NCBI RefSeq assembly: GCF_004366735.1
Contig: NZ_SOQX01000001.1
Location: 124,001-188,000 of the forward strand
DNA: 64,000 bases
Reading direction: 5' to 3'
Source: Thiohalophilus thiocyanatoxydans
Lineage (GTDB): Bacteria > Pseudomonadota > Gammaproteobacteria > UBA6429 > Thiohalophilaceae
Part shown: positions 52,424 to 62,758 of the stretch, in pieces
Position numbering within the stretch: the first letter of the stretch is position 1
Layout of the letters: each line of letters starts with the position of its first letter
Position numbers and translations under genes: made by a program
Notes under the pieces: generated by a model
Told to the model about the DNA's origin: nothing
Database searches by the model: none
Seen by the model: only the letters and a program-made list of their open reading frames with translations

Positions 52424-53287
52424 ATGAGTCCGCCATTCGATTACTTCACCGCCTTCTCCCGCAACATCGGCTGGGTCACGCGGGAAGAGCAGGCCGCTTT
52501 GCGCGACAAACGCGTCGCGGTTGCCGGCATGGGCGGCGTGGGCGGCAGTCATCTGATCACTCTGGCCCGGCTGGGTGTCGGCCACTTTAACATCGCCGAT
52601 CTCGACGACTTCGATCTGCCCAACTTCAACCGTCAGTACGGCGCCGGCATGTCCACCCTTGGCCAGCCTAAACTCGATGTCATGGCCCGGACTGTCCAGG
52701 ATATCAATCCGGAGATCGGGATTCGGCATTTCGACCGCGGGGTCGACGAAGCCAATCTGGAAGACTTTCTCACCGGTGTGGATCTGTACATGGACAGTCT
52801 GGATATCTTCGCCCTGGATATACGCCGACAAGTCTTCCAGCGTTGTTACGAACTGGGTATCCCGACGCTCACCGCCGCACCCATGGGCATGGGCACGGCC
52901 ATGTTGATCTTTGTGCCGGGCAAGATGAGTTTCGAGGAATATTTTTGCCTGGATGATGTGCCGGTTTTCGAAGACAAGATCATCAAGTTTGTCATCGGTG
53001 TATCGCCGTCAGTGCAGCAACGCCACTACCTGGTGGACCGCAGTTCGGTGAATTTTCTTCAACAGAAGGTCCCCTCCACGGCAATGGGTATTGAGCTTGC
53101 CGCCGGGGTAGCCGGCAGCAACGCCCTGAAACTGTTACTCCATCGTGGCCCGGTGATTCATGCGCCCCACGGCCTGCACTTCGATGCCTACCGTAACCGC
53201 CTGATCAGAACCTGGCGCCCCTTTGGCAACCGACACCCCCTGCAACGCCTGATGTTCTGGTACGTCAAACGCCTGTTACGGCAATAG
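52424..53287 (+). CDS. ThiF/MoeB-family E1-like adenylyltransferase
   Basis: The protein has 287 residues from ATG 52424 (the frame is open to 52259 inside the acyltransferase). The adenylate-binding motif is VAVAGMGGVGGSHLITLARLGVGHFNIADLDDFDLPNFNRQYGAG, the ThiF/E1 signature with GxGGxG and the DxDxxxxxNxxRQ Asp/Arg. No CxxC zinc pair is obvious. Such proteins adenylate the C-terminal Gly of a ubiquitin-like sulfur carrier or a related C-terminus. No such carrier is visible nearby. It follows the acyltransferase by 22 bp, so the two form one operon. Pairing of these two genes is the notable point. Confidence 0.88.
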   Translation: MSPPFDYFTAFSRNIGWVTREEQAALRDKRVAVAGMGGVGGSHLITLARLGVGHFNIADLDDFDLPNFNRQYGAGMSTLGQPKLDVMARTVQDINPEIGIRHFDRGVDEANLEDFLTGVDLYMDSLDIFALDIRRQVFQRCYELGIPTLTAAPMGMGTAMLIFVPGKMSFEEYFCLDDVPVFEDKIIKFVIGVSPSVQQRHYLVDRSSVNFLQQKVPSTAMGIELAAGVAGSNALKLLLHRGPVIHAPHGLHFDAYRNRLIRTWRPFGNRHPLQRLMFWYVKRLLRQ

Positions 53288-53488
53288 CACCTGACACGAC
53301 GCCTCGGTTGTTCTCTGCTACACGCTTCCCGTCCCCATCGGTAATACTTGTTTCTGCTTGTAATCGCTTGACGTGCTCTGTACGGCTTTACACAGCGTGT
53401 TCAGTGAACCCGGTAACGCACCGGCAACAGAACTGTGGTGAACAGATAAACGGCGGAAAAAAGGCGGATCAAGGCAGGAATTCAACAC

Positions 53489-53517
53489 AAAAAGAAGGGG
53501 GCTCCTGCCCCCTTCTT
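53489..53517 (-). terminator. intrinsic terminator of the PEP-CTERM gene
   Basis: A perfect 11-bp stem (AAGAAGGGGGC with GCCCCCTTCTT, 4-base loop at 53503-53506) is followed on the reverse strand by TTTTT (53489-53493). It lies 38 bp past the stop codon at 53555. In the forward direction there is no T run, so it does not clearly serve the ThiF gene. Confidence 0.9.
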
Positions 53518-53554
53518 AACGTATCTCACTGTGACTTCAATGAGGGTACAACTC

Positions 53555-54421
53555 TCAGCTCATCCGGCGACGTGCACCGAACATACCCAGCAGCACCAGA
53601 CCGCCGCCCAGCAGAGCCAGCGCGGAAGGTTCCGGGATAGTGAAGGTAGCGCTGCCGTCATGATTTGAGGTCAATGTGAACTCGCCGGTCTCCGGGTCAA
53701 AGTCAAAGTCGCTCACAAAAATGTTGGTATCGAAGCTGCTTTCAAAGCCAATCTCCAACGCATCGCCGGCACCTTCGCCACAGTTGGCCCAGATATCGTA
53801 GAACCCGTTGGAACCGTTACACTCGAATTCACCGGATTGGAACAGGTTCGCGTAGGTCAAATCGGCAATGTTGGTGAAGTCCGCATCACCGACCAGCACC
53901 GTACTCACGCCGGTCGCGTTGCCGCCTGTCACGGCCACATCCATGAAGTGATTCAGGGTAGTGCCGTCAAAGGTCAGGAACATTTCGACGGTGCCGGGAT
54001 CATAGGTGAACAGCGGTACGCCTCCACCGGTAACACCGGTGATCTCACCTTGCAGATCCTCGATTGAGAAGGTTAACAGCCAGTTATCATCGTAGCCGTT
54101 GTTGCTGTTGGCGCCGAACACTTCATTCGGTGTAAAACCGTTAACCTGGTTGCTATCCAGATCACCCACCGCCAGGCCACCGTCTGTGGACATCTGGTCA
54201 CCGGCACTGATCGTCCCGCTGGCATCACTGTCTTGAATGGTGGTGCTAGACTCGTAGGTGAACGTAAATTCGTCCTTCATGGAAGTACAGGTATCGCATA
54301 CCTTGTCGCCATCCGGGGCCGCCTGGCCATCGAAGTTTTGATCGACATTCAGGTAAAATGGTCCTGCATAGGCGCCACCGAAGGCGAATAGCAGACCGGT
54401 TGCAAGTAATAAACGTTTCAT
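53555..54421 (-). CDS. secreted PEP-CTERM sorting-domain protein
   Basis: The protein has 288 residues. A signal peptide ends near GGAYAGP. The C-terminal tail is the exosortase signal: IPEPSALALL, a hydrophobic stretch (GGGLVLLGMFG) and a basic end RRRMS. Between them is an acidic, Gly/Asn/Thr-rich domain with strand-like repeats, one Cys pair (KVCDTCTS) and another (FECNGSN and WANCGEG), and many Asp. It is the only PEP-CTERM substrate in the window and the direct XrtA substrate candidate. The function of the mature domain is unknown. It is monocistronic, with its own terminator and a sigma-54 promoter. Confidence 0.92.
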   Translation of the reverse strand: MKRLLLATGLLFAFGGAYAGPFYLNVDQNFDGQAAPDGDKVCDTCTSMKDEFTFTYESSTTIQDSDASGTISAGDQMSTDGGLAVGDLDSNQVNGFTPNEVFGANSNNGYDDNWLLTFSIEDLQGEITGVTGGGVPLFTYDPGTVEMFLTFDGTTLNHFMDVAVTGGNATGVSTVLVGDADFTNIADLTYANLFQSGEFECNGSNGFYDIWANCGEGAGDALEIGFESSFDTNIFVSDFDFDPETGEFTLTSNHDGSATFTIPEPSALALLGGGLVLLGMFGARRRMS

Positions 54422-54472
54422 TATCAGTTCCCTCTTTTCAGTTCAGCGAGATTGCTTTACATCTATATAGAA

Positions 54473-54488
54473 TGCAGGAAGCGTACCA
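54473..54488 (-). promoter_or_regulatory. sigma-54 promoter of the PEP-CTERM gene
   Basis: On the reverse strand TGGTACG-CTTC-CTGCA matches the -24/-12 consensus TGGCACG-N4-TTGCW with 2 mismatches, with the invariant GG and GC 10 bp apart. It is about 52 bp upstream of the ATG at 54421. PrsR in the same locus has a sigma-54 activator domain (GAFTGA), so it is a credible activator. Confidence 0.75.
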
Positions 54489-54620
54489 GGCTGACGAAAA
54501 CTCCCTAACTAACTTTTAACCTGTTGCTTTAAAAGCTGATTTTTTCACTGCGACTCGCCGGTCCGACCCTGGCGGCCTGTTCACCCTGGCGGCTTTGTAA
54601 AGTCTTTCGACGCCCTGACA

Positions 54621-57422
54621 TCAGCGGGCCAACGTCTGTTGCAGGCGCAGCGCGGCCTCGCGTTCGGTAAACCCGCTTTGTGAAGCCAGCGCCCGGTCCA
54701 GATGCACCTGTGCATCGGCGATATTGCCCTGTACATGCAGGGTGCGCGCCAGATGGAAGTTAACAGCGGGATCCTCCGGCGAGTCGGCAGCCAGATCCTG
54801 CAAAACCCGGGCGGAGCGGACCAGATCGCCGCTGTAAAATAGTACGACACCCAGCGTATCGTGCACTGCGGCGGATTCCGGTGCCAGTTCCCGGGCGCGT
54901 TCGATCAGCTTCAGCGCCCGATCCGTATCGCGTTCGCCCAACAGCCAGGCCAGATTGTTGAGTGAGGCGACATCGTCCGGGGCGTCATCCAGTATTTTTT
55001 CATAATGCCCAATCGCCTGCCCGGCGTTGCCCGTGGCAATTTGCTGTGTTGCCAGGGCGTGACGCGCTGCCGCGTCTCCCGGCGACTGCTCCAGCCAACG
55101 GGTCAGCACAGTCACCGCCCCGGCGTGATCTCCCAGGGTCTGCCGGGCCCGGAACAGCTCCATGACCCAGGGCCGGTGTTGCCGCTGTGCCAGGGCTTTC
55201 GCGTAGGACTCGGCGCCAGCCTCAATCTCCCCGTCGCGCAATGCAAACCAGCCGCTCAGTGCATGAACCTCGGCCCGTTCGCCATGCGACGCCTGCAAGC
55301 TGGCCAGCTGCTCCCTCGCGCTGTCCAACGCCCCGGCGCGGGCCAGCGCCATGGCCAGACTCACCCGGGAAGCGACATCGGCCGGATCCAGTTTGACGGC
55401 CTTGCGCAGGTGGGCCTGCATCGCCTCGTACTCTCCGGCCTGCTCGCGGGCACTGGCAAGTCGCCGTTGCACCTCGGCCGACTCGGGCGCCAGTGCTTCG
55501 GCCCGGGAAAGCACCTGCAATGCGTCACTGGTGCGATCCATCGCCCGCAGCAGTTCGGCCGTGGCGAAATAGGCCGGCAAGCGTTCGGCATGCTGCTCCA
55601 TCGCCCTGTTCAGGGTGCGCAGGGCTTCGGCATCCTCGCCGGAGGCCTTTTGTACCCTGGCCAGCATAATCTTGGTCGTCAGGTTATCCGGATAGGTTTC
55701 CAGTGACCCTTCAAGCCAGCGCCGCGCCGCCTGCGGCCGACCGGCCAGTGCCTCCAGTCCCGCCAACCGTTGCGCGGACAGCGGATGGCCGGGATCGTGC
55801 GCCTGTATTGACTCGAAGGCCTGCCGGGCCGCATCCCTGTGTCCAAGACGCGTCTCCAGACTCCCCAGGTTCATGGCGGCCGTGACATTATCCGGTTCCA
55901 GTTCAATTGCCTTGTTGAAGGCGGCCCGCGCCTCGTCGTTGCGGTCCAGTCCCATGAGGACGGCGCCAATAAAATTATGTGCCTCGGCACTGTCGGGCTG
56001 TTTTTCACGATAACGCTGCGCAGCGTCCAGGGCCTCGTCATATTCGCGGGCTTGCAGGTGAGCGAGCACCACGGCGGCATCGGCACGACGCGGCTGATCA
56101 TCCATGCCGGACGCCTTGCGCAAGGCCTCGAGGCCATCGTCCCGCTCGCCGCTGCGCATCAACGCGAGACCCAGGCTTTCCTGCAAACCCGTCGAATCCG
56201 GATCATCACTCAGGGCACTTTGCAAAATTTGCAGGCCGCGTTCCTGCTGGCCCTGTTGCAGATAGAGCGATGCCAGCATCTCACTGAGTACGGGTTGCGG
56301 CGAAACGGAGGCGGCCAGCCCCTCTTCCAGTACGCGGACGGCGTCACTGATACGTTGTTGTTGCATGCGAATGCGGGCCAGCAGCGCAACCGCCTGTGGC
56401 GAACCGGGGTTTTCACTTAAATAGCGTTGCAGATAACTCTCCGCCTGATTCCAGTGTCCCTGGGCGAAGTGGTTGGCACCCAGCAAATAGAGGGTGGGCT
56501 GGTGTTCGCGATGGCGATTCAACACCGCCTCAAAATCGGCCTGGGCATCGGCGTAACGCTCATTGCGCGAATGCCAGAGCCCGCTGACATAGTAAGTCAT
56601 GGGATGCTCGGCAGCCAGACGGCGCAGTTGCTTCAGATCTTCTTCGACCGCATCCAGCGGTTCGCGATCCAGGCGCAACATGGCCCGGCGAAGATGCAGT
56701 TCATACGGGTTGTGCGCATAGCGGATCGCCTTGCTGTACGCCGCGTCCGCCGCATCCAGATCGCCCCGTGCCCGGGCTATATCACCACGCACCCGCAGCG
56801 CCTTGCTATGTTCCGGCTCGCGTTCCAGCAGTTGATCGATCCAGTGATCCGCCTGATCGAGCTCACCCTCCATCTCGCTGACCCGGGCCATGCCCAGCAT
56901 CGCCTCGCTCAGTTGCGGCTCCTTTTCCAGCGCGTCCTTGAAAAAGCGGGCCGCCCTTTCGGGCTGCGCTTTGCCCAGGTACGCCAGGCCCCGGATCACC
57001 TCGGACCGGGCCAGACGTTGCGGATCGTCCGCGGCGACCGGATATTCATCCAGCATCACCAGCGCCTGATCAAAACGTCCCTGCAGAAGCTGCGCCCTGG
57101 CCAGGGCCACGGCGGTCTCCCCGGGCGCCCGGCCCAGATCCCGGGCGCGCAGGATCTCGGCCTCGGCTCTGACACCGTCATCCATAGCGAGGTAAGTCAG
57201 CCCCAGTTGCCAGCGACCTGCTTCACTGGACGGATTTTTCTGCAGGGCATTCTTCAGTTCGATCACACTGGCGCGCAGGTCACCCTGCTGGCGGTGTTCG
57301 ATACCGCGCTGCACATGCTCGGTGTCGCTCAGATCGTTTTCCCCGCAGCCGGAGAGCAGCAATAGGGCTGACACCATCACGATCAAAACCTGACGTACAC
57401 CTCTAATGTATAAATAACTCAT
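54621..57422 (-). CDS. prsT: PEP-CTERM system TPR lipoprotein PrsT
   Basis: The protein has 933 residues. The signal peptide ends in the lipobox LLLLSGCGEN (Cys26), so it is a periplasm-facing lipoprotein. The rest is a solenoid of about 20 TPR units (DLRASVIELKNALQKNPSSEAGRWQLGLTYLAMDDGVRAEAEI; later DVASLNNLAWLLGERDTDRALKLIERARELAPESAAVHDTLGVVLF). This is the PrsT family that always sits with PrsK/PrsR. It probably binds proteins at the periplasmic side of the system. It starts 15 bp after the prsR stop, so prsK-prsR-prsT are one operon. Confidence 0.95.
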   Translation of the reverse strand: MSYLYIRGVRQVLIVMVSALLLLSGCGENDLSDTEHVQRGIEHRQQGDLRASVIELKNALQKNPSSEAGRWQLGLTYLAMDDGVRAEAEILRARDLGRAPGETAVALARAQLLQGRFDQALVMLDEYPVAADDPQRLARSEVIRGLAYLGKAQPERAARFFKDALEKEPQLSEAMLGMARVSEMEGELDQADHWIDQLLEREPEHSKALRVRGDIARARGDLDAADAAYSKAIRYAHNPYELHLRRAMLRLDREPLDAVEEDLKQLRRLAAEHPMTYYVSGLWHSRNERYADAQADFEAVLNRHREHQPTLYLLGANHFAQGHWNQAESYLQRYLSENPGSPQAVALLARIRMQQQRISDAVRVLEEGLAASVSPQPVLSEMLASLYLQQGQQERGLQILQSALSDDPDSTGLQESLGLALMRSGERDDGLEALRKASGMDDQPRRADAAVVLAHLQAREYDEALDAAQRYREKQPDSAEAHNFIGAVLMGLDRNDEARAAFNKAIELEPDNVTAAMNLGSLETRLGHRDAARQAFESIQAHDPGHPLSAQRLAGLEALAGRPQAARRWLEGSLETYPDNLTTKIMLARVQKASGEDAEALRTLNRAMEQHAERLPAYFATAELLRAMDRTSDALQVLSRAEALAPESAEVQRRLASAREQAGEYEAMQAHLRKAVKLDPADVASRVSLAMALARAGALDSAREQLASLQASHGERAEVHALSGWFALRDGEIEAGAESYAKALAQRQHRPWVMELFRARQTLGDHAGAVTVLTRWLEQSPGDAAARHALATQQIATGNAGQAIGHYEKILDDAPDDVASLNNLAWLLGERDTDRALKLIERARELAPESAAVHDTLGVVLFYSGDLVRSARVLQDLAADSPEDPAVNFHLARTLHVQGNIADAQVHLDRALASQSGFTEREAALRLQQTLAR

Positions 57423-57436
57423 ATGCCGCTCCCTGA

Positions 57437-58798
57437 TTATCGATTAAGACCATGTTTTTTCAGCAGGTCGTAGAGTGTGGGCCGGCTCACGCCCAGCAAT
57501 TCCGCCGCGCGCGATATATTGCCGTCGACAATTTGCAGGGTGTGGCGAAGCGCCCGACCTTCGGCGTCGTCCCGGACCTGTCGCAAATTGAGCATCAACG
57601 GATCCTCACCGCTATCGGAAAGCTCCAGATCCTCGCTGGTAATCTGGGCCCCGTCGGCCATCACCACGGCACGCTTGACCCGGTTCTCGAGCTCACGCAC
57701 GTTGCCAGGCCAGTTATGCGCCTTGATGGCACTGAGTGCCTCGGGCGTAAAATCTTTCAGCGCCCGGCCCTGTTCCCGGGCAAAACGTTCCAGAAAGACC
57801 CGGGCCAACAGATGCGCATCATCCGTGCGTTCACGCAGCGGGGGAATAGTGATGCTCATTTCGCTGATGCGATAGAACAGATCTTCGCGGAACGTGTTTT
57901 CCGCTATCAGGCCCGGCAGTTCCTGATGAGTGGCGCAAATGACCCGCACATCGACCGGAATATCCTCACGGCCACCCACCCGTTCAATCGAGCGCTCCTG
58001 AAGGAAGCGCAGCAATTTTGCCTGCAACGACAAGGCCAGATCGCCGACTTCATCCAGGAACAGCGTGCCGCCATCGGCGTATTCAATCTTGCCCCGGCTC
58101 TGCCGGGTTGCACCGGTGAATGCGCCTTTCTCATGACCAAACAGCTCCGACTCCAGCAGATTTTCGGGTATCGCCGCGCAGTTGATCGCAACAAAACTGG
58201 CGTCACGACGATGGCTTCGACTATGAATGGCCCGGGCGACCACTTCCTTGCCGGTGCCGCTTTCACCCAGCAGCAATGTAGTGACATCCACCGGGGCGAC
58301 TTTTTCCACGGTACGACAAATCTTGAGCATTTCCGGGCTGCCGGCAATCAGCCCGGGCAGCGGGGAAGCACCCTGGTTTTGTTGCAGGCGGCGGTTCTCC
58401 TGTTCCAGTTCATAGATCCGGTGCGCCCGCTGAACGATCAACTTGAGCAGCTCGGCATCCACCGGTTTCTGGTAGAAGTCATAAGCCCCCAGCGCAACAG
58501 CGCGCACGGCGTTGTCCCGATCATCGTTACCGGTAACCACGATAACCTTGGTCTGGGGCGCCAGGGACAAAATCTGCTCCAGTGTGGCCAGGCCTTCACT
58601 GGCACCGCCCGGATCAGGTGGCAATCCCAGATCCAGCGTCACCACCGAGGGTTCGGCGCGACGTAGCTGGGTGATCGCCTCGTCCCGGTTGGTCGCTGTG
58701 ACGACCTCGAAGTCGTCGAAACACCAGCGCAACTGACTCAGCAGACCCGGATCATCCTCAACCAGCAGCAGTACCGGCATTTGCGATCGCTTTACCAT
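57437..58798 (-). CDS. prsR: PEP-CTERM-box sigma-54 response regulator PrsR
   Basis: The protein has 453 residues. The receiver domain is at 1-120 with the phospho-Asp in [13 protein letters not shown]. The sigma-54 AAA+ domain follows: Walker [22 protein letters not shown], the sigma-54 contact loop [19 protein letters not shown], and Walker [13 protein letters not shown]. The C-terminal Fis-type helix-turn-helix is [23 protein letters not shown]. So it activates sigma-54 promoters when phosphorylated by PrsK. Its start codon is directly adjacent to the PrsK stop. The PEP-CTERM gene nearby has a fitting -24/-12 site. Confidence 0.96.
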   Translation of the reverse strand: MVKRSQMPVLLLVEDDPGLLSQLRWCFDDFEVVTATNRDEAITQLRRAEPSVVTLDLGLPPDPGGASEGLATLEQILSLAPQTKVIVVTGNDDRDNAVRAVALGAYDFYQKPVDAELLKLIVQRAHRIYELEQENRRLQQNQGASPLPGLIAGSPEMLKICRTVEKVAPVDVTTLLLGESGTGKEVVARAIHSRSHRRDASFVAINCAAIPENLLESELFGHEKGAFTGATRQSRGKIEYADGGTLFLDEVGDLALSLQAKLLRFLQERSIERVGGREDIPVDVRVICATHQELPGLIAENTFREDLFYRISEMSITIPPLRERTDDAHLLARVFLERFAREQGRALKDFTPEALSAIKAHNWPGNVRELENRVKRAVVMADGAQITSEDLELSDSGEDPLMLNLRQVRDDAEGRALRHTLQIVDGNISRAAELLGVSRPTLYDLLKKHGLNR

Positions 58799-60895
58799 CT
58801 AAACGGTTTCCTCCCGTGAATCCTCAAAGGCATGCCTCTCGGGGGTATGTCGTGGCAGCAACAGGCGAAAGGTACTGCCATCGCCCGGGTCACTGCGTAC
58901 CTCGAGTTCACCGCCCAGGGCACGCAGGAACTCCCGACTTTCGTAGACACCAATGCCCATCCCCGTCAATCCCTTGGTCGAATCGAAAGGTCGGAACAAT
59001 CGTTCGCGCATAAACATCCGGTCCATGCCCTTGCCGGTATCCGTTACCTCCAGGCAGGCTTGTTCGCGATCACACCAGGTGGAAAGCGACACCTCACCCG
59101 TGGCCGGCGTGGCTTCCTGGGCATTTTGAATCAGGTGATTTAACACCGACAGTAAGCGATCGCGCTCCGCCAGCACCCAAATCGCCTCATCGGGCGGGGT
59201 AAAGCGGGGCACGGGTGATCGATCGGTCGCATTCTTCACGGCCTCCTCGGCCAGTGCCGCCAGATCCAGTAGCTGGGCACTCGCCACCCGGGTTCCATTG
59301 CGTAACTGCAGCATGAGCCGATTCATGCGATTGACGGCATTTTCCACCGTGCCGATCGCGTCCTTGAGAAAGTCCGGGTTGTCACTGTGACGACGGGCAT
59401 TGCTCACCACCAGCGAGAGCTGGGCGACCAGGTTTTTCAGATCGTGAATCACATACGCCGAAAGCCGATTGAAGGTTTCGAACTGCCGCGCTTCCGCCAG
59501 CGCCTGCAGGGTCTGCATCTGGGCCAGGTGGCTGGCGGCCTGACGCCCCGCCGTCTTGAGCAGATCGCGATCTTCCCAGTTGATACTGTGACCCGCCCGG
59601 GAATGTGCCATGAGCAGGAACCCCAGCAGGTCCTCTTCATGCATCAACGGTACGATGATCCACAGTCGTGACTCCTGTTGCATCCAGTCGGGCAATACCA
59701 GTCCCGTGTAACGCTCGGGATTCTCACGGTACTCATCCAGATCAATCACCCATTGGCTGTCGCGCAAGTACGTAACCAACTGGCTATCGTGTAGCAGGAC
59801 AGGTGGTTCCCGATCCGGCCAATTGAGGCGCGCGTCAGCCACATACTGGCGACCACCGTCTGATAACCAGAGCTGGCCGCCCGGGCTTTCCACAATGCCG
59901 CCCACCGCCCGGATCACCCGCTCAGGCAAGGGCGCGTCCGAGGCGGCCAGGGTATGAATAAAGCGCAGCCACTCTTCGCGATAATCATAACGGTAATTGA
60001 AAAAATGTTTACTGAGAAATACCTTCAGGGTGGCACGCAACTGCCCCGAGACCAGCAAGGCCACCAGTAACAAGACCGCCGCGAACAGAAACACGGCCTG
60101 TAACACCGCGCCCCATTCCCCGCCAAAACGGCGCAGATAAAAGCCGGCCGCCGCCATTAACAGCAGGTATCCGCCCGCCATCACCAATGCGGAACCATGC
60201 AGCACCACGCCACGCGAGACATACACATCGAGCGACCACTGGGGATTCCGTGCCGCTGACACCGCGATCAGGGGCACGACCAGTGCATTGACATAACCCC
60301 GTGCGTCCCAAAGAGTCTGGCTGATACCAAGGAACAACAGGGCATCGGAAAACAGAATGAAGTCATAGACAAACAGGGCACCCGTCGCCAGGCACAGGTA
60401 CTTTACCGCCCAGCGCTGGTCGGCGGTCGTCGAACGATACAGGTGTTCAATCAGCACCAGCGCACCGATGCTCAGCATGACCTTGCCGGCCAGCACCCAC
60501 TGGAAAATGTCTGACAACGGCATAACCAGCAGCAAGCCCATCTGTGCCAGCAAAACCGTCAACAGCACGATACCGGCCAGGCGTAACAGGCTCAGGTGCG
60601 AGGTTCCCGCGGTCGTGTGGCCCATCCACAGCACCAGCCATAGAAAGGCCAACCAGGCGAAATCACGCAACAAATCGGTGAGCAGAACCACCATCGGCCA
60701 GAGGGTGATCGCAGTGGAGGCACCGAGGGCCATGAGAGCAGCCCACGACATGGAGACCACGGACGCGGTCAACAAGGCCATTCCCTGAACGCCACCCCGC
60801 CAACCGATGGCCAGCACGACCGTCAGCGCCAGAAAAGCCAGACAGGCAACGCCATAACCGATCAGCCCAATAGTAAGGTAGCTTGCTTCAATCAA
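58799..60895 (-). CDS. prsK: PEP-CTERM histidine kinase PrsK
   Basis: The protein has 698 residues. The N-terminal about 300 residues make nine to ten membrane helices (from TIGLIGYGVACLAFLALTVVLAIGW). A GAF-like sensor segment lies at about 330-470, then the H-box YVIHDLKNLVAQLSLVVSNARRH with the phospho-His, the N-box NHLIQNAQEATPATGEVSL, the G1 box VTDTGKGMDRMF and the G2 box GLTGMGIGVYES. It phosphorylates PrsR; the stimulus is unknown. The coding regions of prsK and prsR touch without overlap. Confidence 0.95.
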   Translation of the reverse strand: MIEASYLTIGLIGYGVACLAFLALTVVLAIGWRGGVQGMALLTASVVSMSWAALMALGASTAITLWPMVVLLTDLLRDFAWLAFLWLVLWMGHTTAGTSHLSLLRLAGIVLLTVLLAQMGLLLVMPLSDIFQWVLAGKVMLSIGALVLIEHLYRSTTADQRWAVKYLCLATGALFVYDFILFSDALLFLGISQTLWDARGYVNALVVPLIAVSAARNPQWSLDVYVSRGVVLHGSALVMAGGYLLLMAAAGFYLRRFGGEWGAVLQAVFLFAAVLLLVALLVSGQLRATLKVFLSKHFFNYRYDYREEWLRFIHTLAASDAPLPERVIRAVGGIVESPGGQLWLSDGGRQYVADARLNWPDREPPVLLHDSQLVTYLRDSQWVIDLDEYRENPERYTGLVLPDWMQQESRLWIIVPLMHEEDLLGFLLMAHSRAGHSINWEDRDLLKTAGRQAASHLAQMQTLQALAEARQFETFNRLSAYVIHDLKNLVAQLSLVVSNARRHSDNPDFLKDAIGTVENAVNRMNRLMLQLRNGTRVASAQLLDLAALAEEAVKNATDRSPVPRFTPPDEAIWVLAERDRLLSVLNHLIQNAQEATPATGEVSLSTWCDREQACLEVTDTGKGMDRMFMRERLFRPFDSTKGLTGMGIGVYESREFLRALGGELEVRSDPGDGSTFRLLLPRHTPERHAFEDSREETV

Positions 60896-61174
60896 TTCAA
60901 ACGACCGCAGGTAAATTGGGATTGTGCACCGGACAAGAGAAAAACAGGCCCGGGTTCACGGCTATCAGGCGCACTTTTGTCATCCGGCTCTTTATAATGC
61001 TATGCCAATACACACATTGCTCACAGCACCTGGTACTTTTATTACACGAAGAACATCCCCGCGTGCCAGCGTGGTCAAAAAACAAAAGCAGAAGCGAAAG
61101 CCCTGTAAACGATTTTTCCGAAGGTCGATCACGACTTCCTTTTGCCACACCAGGTCCGGCCAGGTTCCCGGGTA

Positions 61175-62758
61175 TTACTGCGCACCCCGGCCCCACAACA
61201 CCACTTCCACGGTCTGGGCAATGATCATCAGATCCAGTGCGATCCCCTGATTCTTGACATAATAGAGATCGTACTGAAGCTTTTTGAAAGCATCCTCTTC
61301 CGAGGCGCCATAAGGATAGTTAATCTGTGCCCAGCCGGTCAGTCCCGGCTTCACCCAGTGTCGATCACGATAGTAGGGAAGCCTGGCGCTCAAATCGCCC
61401 ACGAATTCGGGACGCTCCGGACGGGGTCCGACAAAACTCATATCGCCTCGCACGACATTAAATAATTGCGGTAACTCATCCAGGCGTGTCTTGCGGATAA
61501 AACTGCCAAAACGGGTTACACGCGGGTCCTGTTTCTGGGCCCAACGCGCAACACCATCACTTTCGGCCTCCATGATCATGCTGCGGAACTTGTAGAGCGT
61601 AAAAGCCTCGCCATTTTGTCCAATGCGTTGTTGTCGAAACAGCACCGATCCCTGTCCCCGACTTTCAATGAAAATACCCAGCGCCGTAATCAGCATGAAT
61701 GGCCAGGCCACCAGTAACAAACCGAGGCTTACCATGACATCCATGGCGCGTTTGGTGAAATCACGATACAGGGATTGCCGGAAACCCCGGCTGAAAATCA
61801 TGGCGCTGGGGCGCAAGGTATCGAGCTTGAGAAAACCGCATTCCCGTTCAAAAAAATCAGATGTTTCCAGTACGTTAATCCCGCTCATCTTGCAGGCAAT
61901 CAGCTCTGCGATCGGCAGGCCACCCCGGTGATCATCCATGGCGATAACAATATCATCGATGTGATGGAGTCGGGCATACTCATCCAGCCGCCGATCCAGC
62001 CTTACCAGAACAGCCGGATCCATCACGCTGGTGTCATTACCCTGCGCGGCGAAATTAACCAGCTCGAAGTTCTGTTCATTACTGCGTTCGCAAATCTGCT
62101 TGAACATTGACGCCGTCTTGCCCGTGCCGAGTACCAGCACATGACGCTTCAGGGAATTCAAACCCAGCAACTGACCTACCAGCAAGCGGGTTGCAATCAC
62201 GCCCACAAACGCCAGGATACCGGCCAGAACCAGCACGCCACGACCAAAAAACAGCGAGGGTATAACATAGAACAGGGCTGCCAGCAGCACCGCACCCAGC
62301 ATGAAGGCGCCCATAACCCTGACCATTGTATCCGCCAGGCTTCCTGAAAGCCCGCGCCGGTACAGACCCATGCAAAGCATCGCCATCAGATTCACCGCCA
62401 CAAACAGTCCCAACTTGACATTGAGCACCTCGTAAAACCCGGGCACCGCTCCCTCGGGGAAACGTAGCTCCACGGCAAACCAAAACGCGGCCATCAATAC
62501 CATGGCTTCGGTTAAGGCCAGCGTAACCAGGGATATCGGGACGTCCCGACCCAGCAACTGGACATGACCGTGACATAGACGCCCTTTACGACGACTATCG
62601 TTGGCCGATAACCTGATTACCGTTGCGCCGGCATTCCCCGACTTAACATCCTCTGTCGCGATCGCCGCCTCAGGCAGTCTTCCATGCGAACCTTTTTTTC
62701 CTGCCGCAGTTACTTTGGCAGACGCCGCAGATAGTGCGTGTTCTAGCGGATTATCCAT
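61175..62758 (-). CDS. initiating sugar-phosphate transferase, XrtA/PEP-CTERM-associated (EpsB/WcaJ-type)
   Basis: The protein has 527 residues from ATG 62758 (CAGGA close upstream; the frame is open to 62836). About 75 extra polar N-terminal residues precede the membrane helices ([24 protein letters not shown] and others, plus a Rossmann-like [17 protein letters not shown]). The catalytic C-terminal domain is the polyprenyl-phosphate glycosylphosphotransferase: [76 protein letters not shown] and [20 protein letters not shown]. It loads the first sugar-phosphate on undecaprenyl phosphate, starting EPS synthesis. It is the gene nearest prsK. Confidence 0.93.
   Translation of the reverse strand: MDNPLEHALSAASAKVTAAGKKGSHGRLPEAAIATEDVKSGNAGATVIRLSANDSRRKGRLCHGHVQLLGRDVPISLVTLALTEAMVLMAAFWFAVELRFPEGAVPGFYEVLNVKLGLFVAVNLMAMLCMGLYRRGLSGSLADTMVRVMGAFMLGAVLLAALFYVIPSLFFGRGVLVLAGILAFVGVIATRLLVGQLLGLNSLKRHVLVLGTGKTASMFKQICERSNEQNFELVNFAAQGNDTSVMDPAVLVRLDRRLDEYARLHHIDDIVIAMDDHRGGLPIAELIACKMSGINVLETSDFFERECGFLKLDTLRPSAMIFSRGFRQSLYRDFTKRAMDVMVSLGLLLVAWPFMLITALGIFIESRGQGSVLFRQQRIGQNGEAFTLYKFRSMIMEAESDGVARWAQKQDPRVTRFGSFIRKTRLDELPQLFNVVRGDMSFVGPRPERPEFVGDLSARLPYYRDRHWVKPGLTGWAQINYPYGASEEDAFKKLQYDLYYVKNQGIALDLMIIAQTVEVVLWGRGAQ

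Noticed and set aside
61062-61068. Reverse-strand TGGCACG upstream of prsK as a sigma-54 promoter
   Set aside because: The -24 part is perfect but no GC stands at the -12 spacing, so it is not a -24/-12 site.
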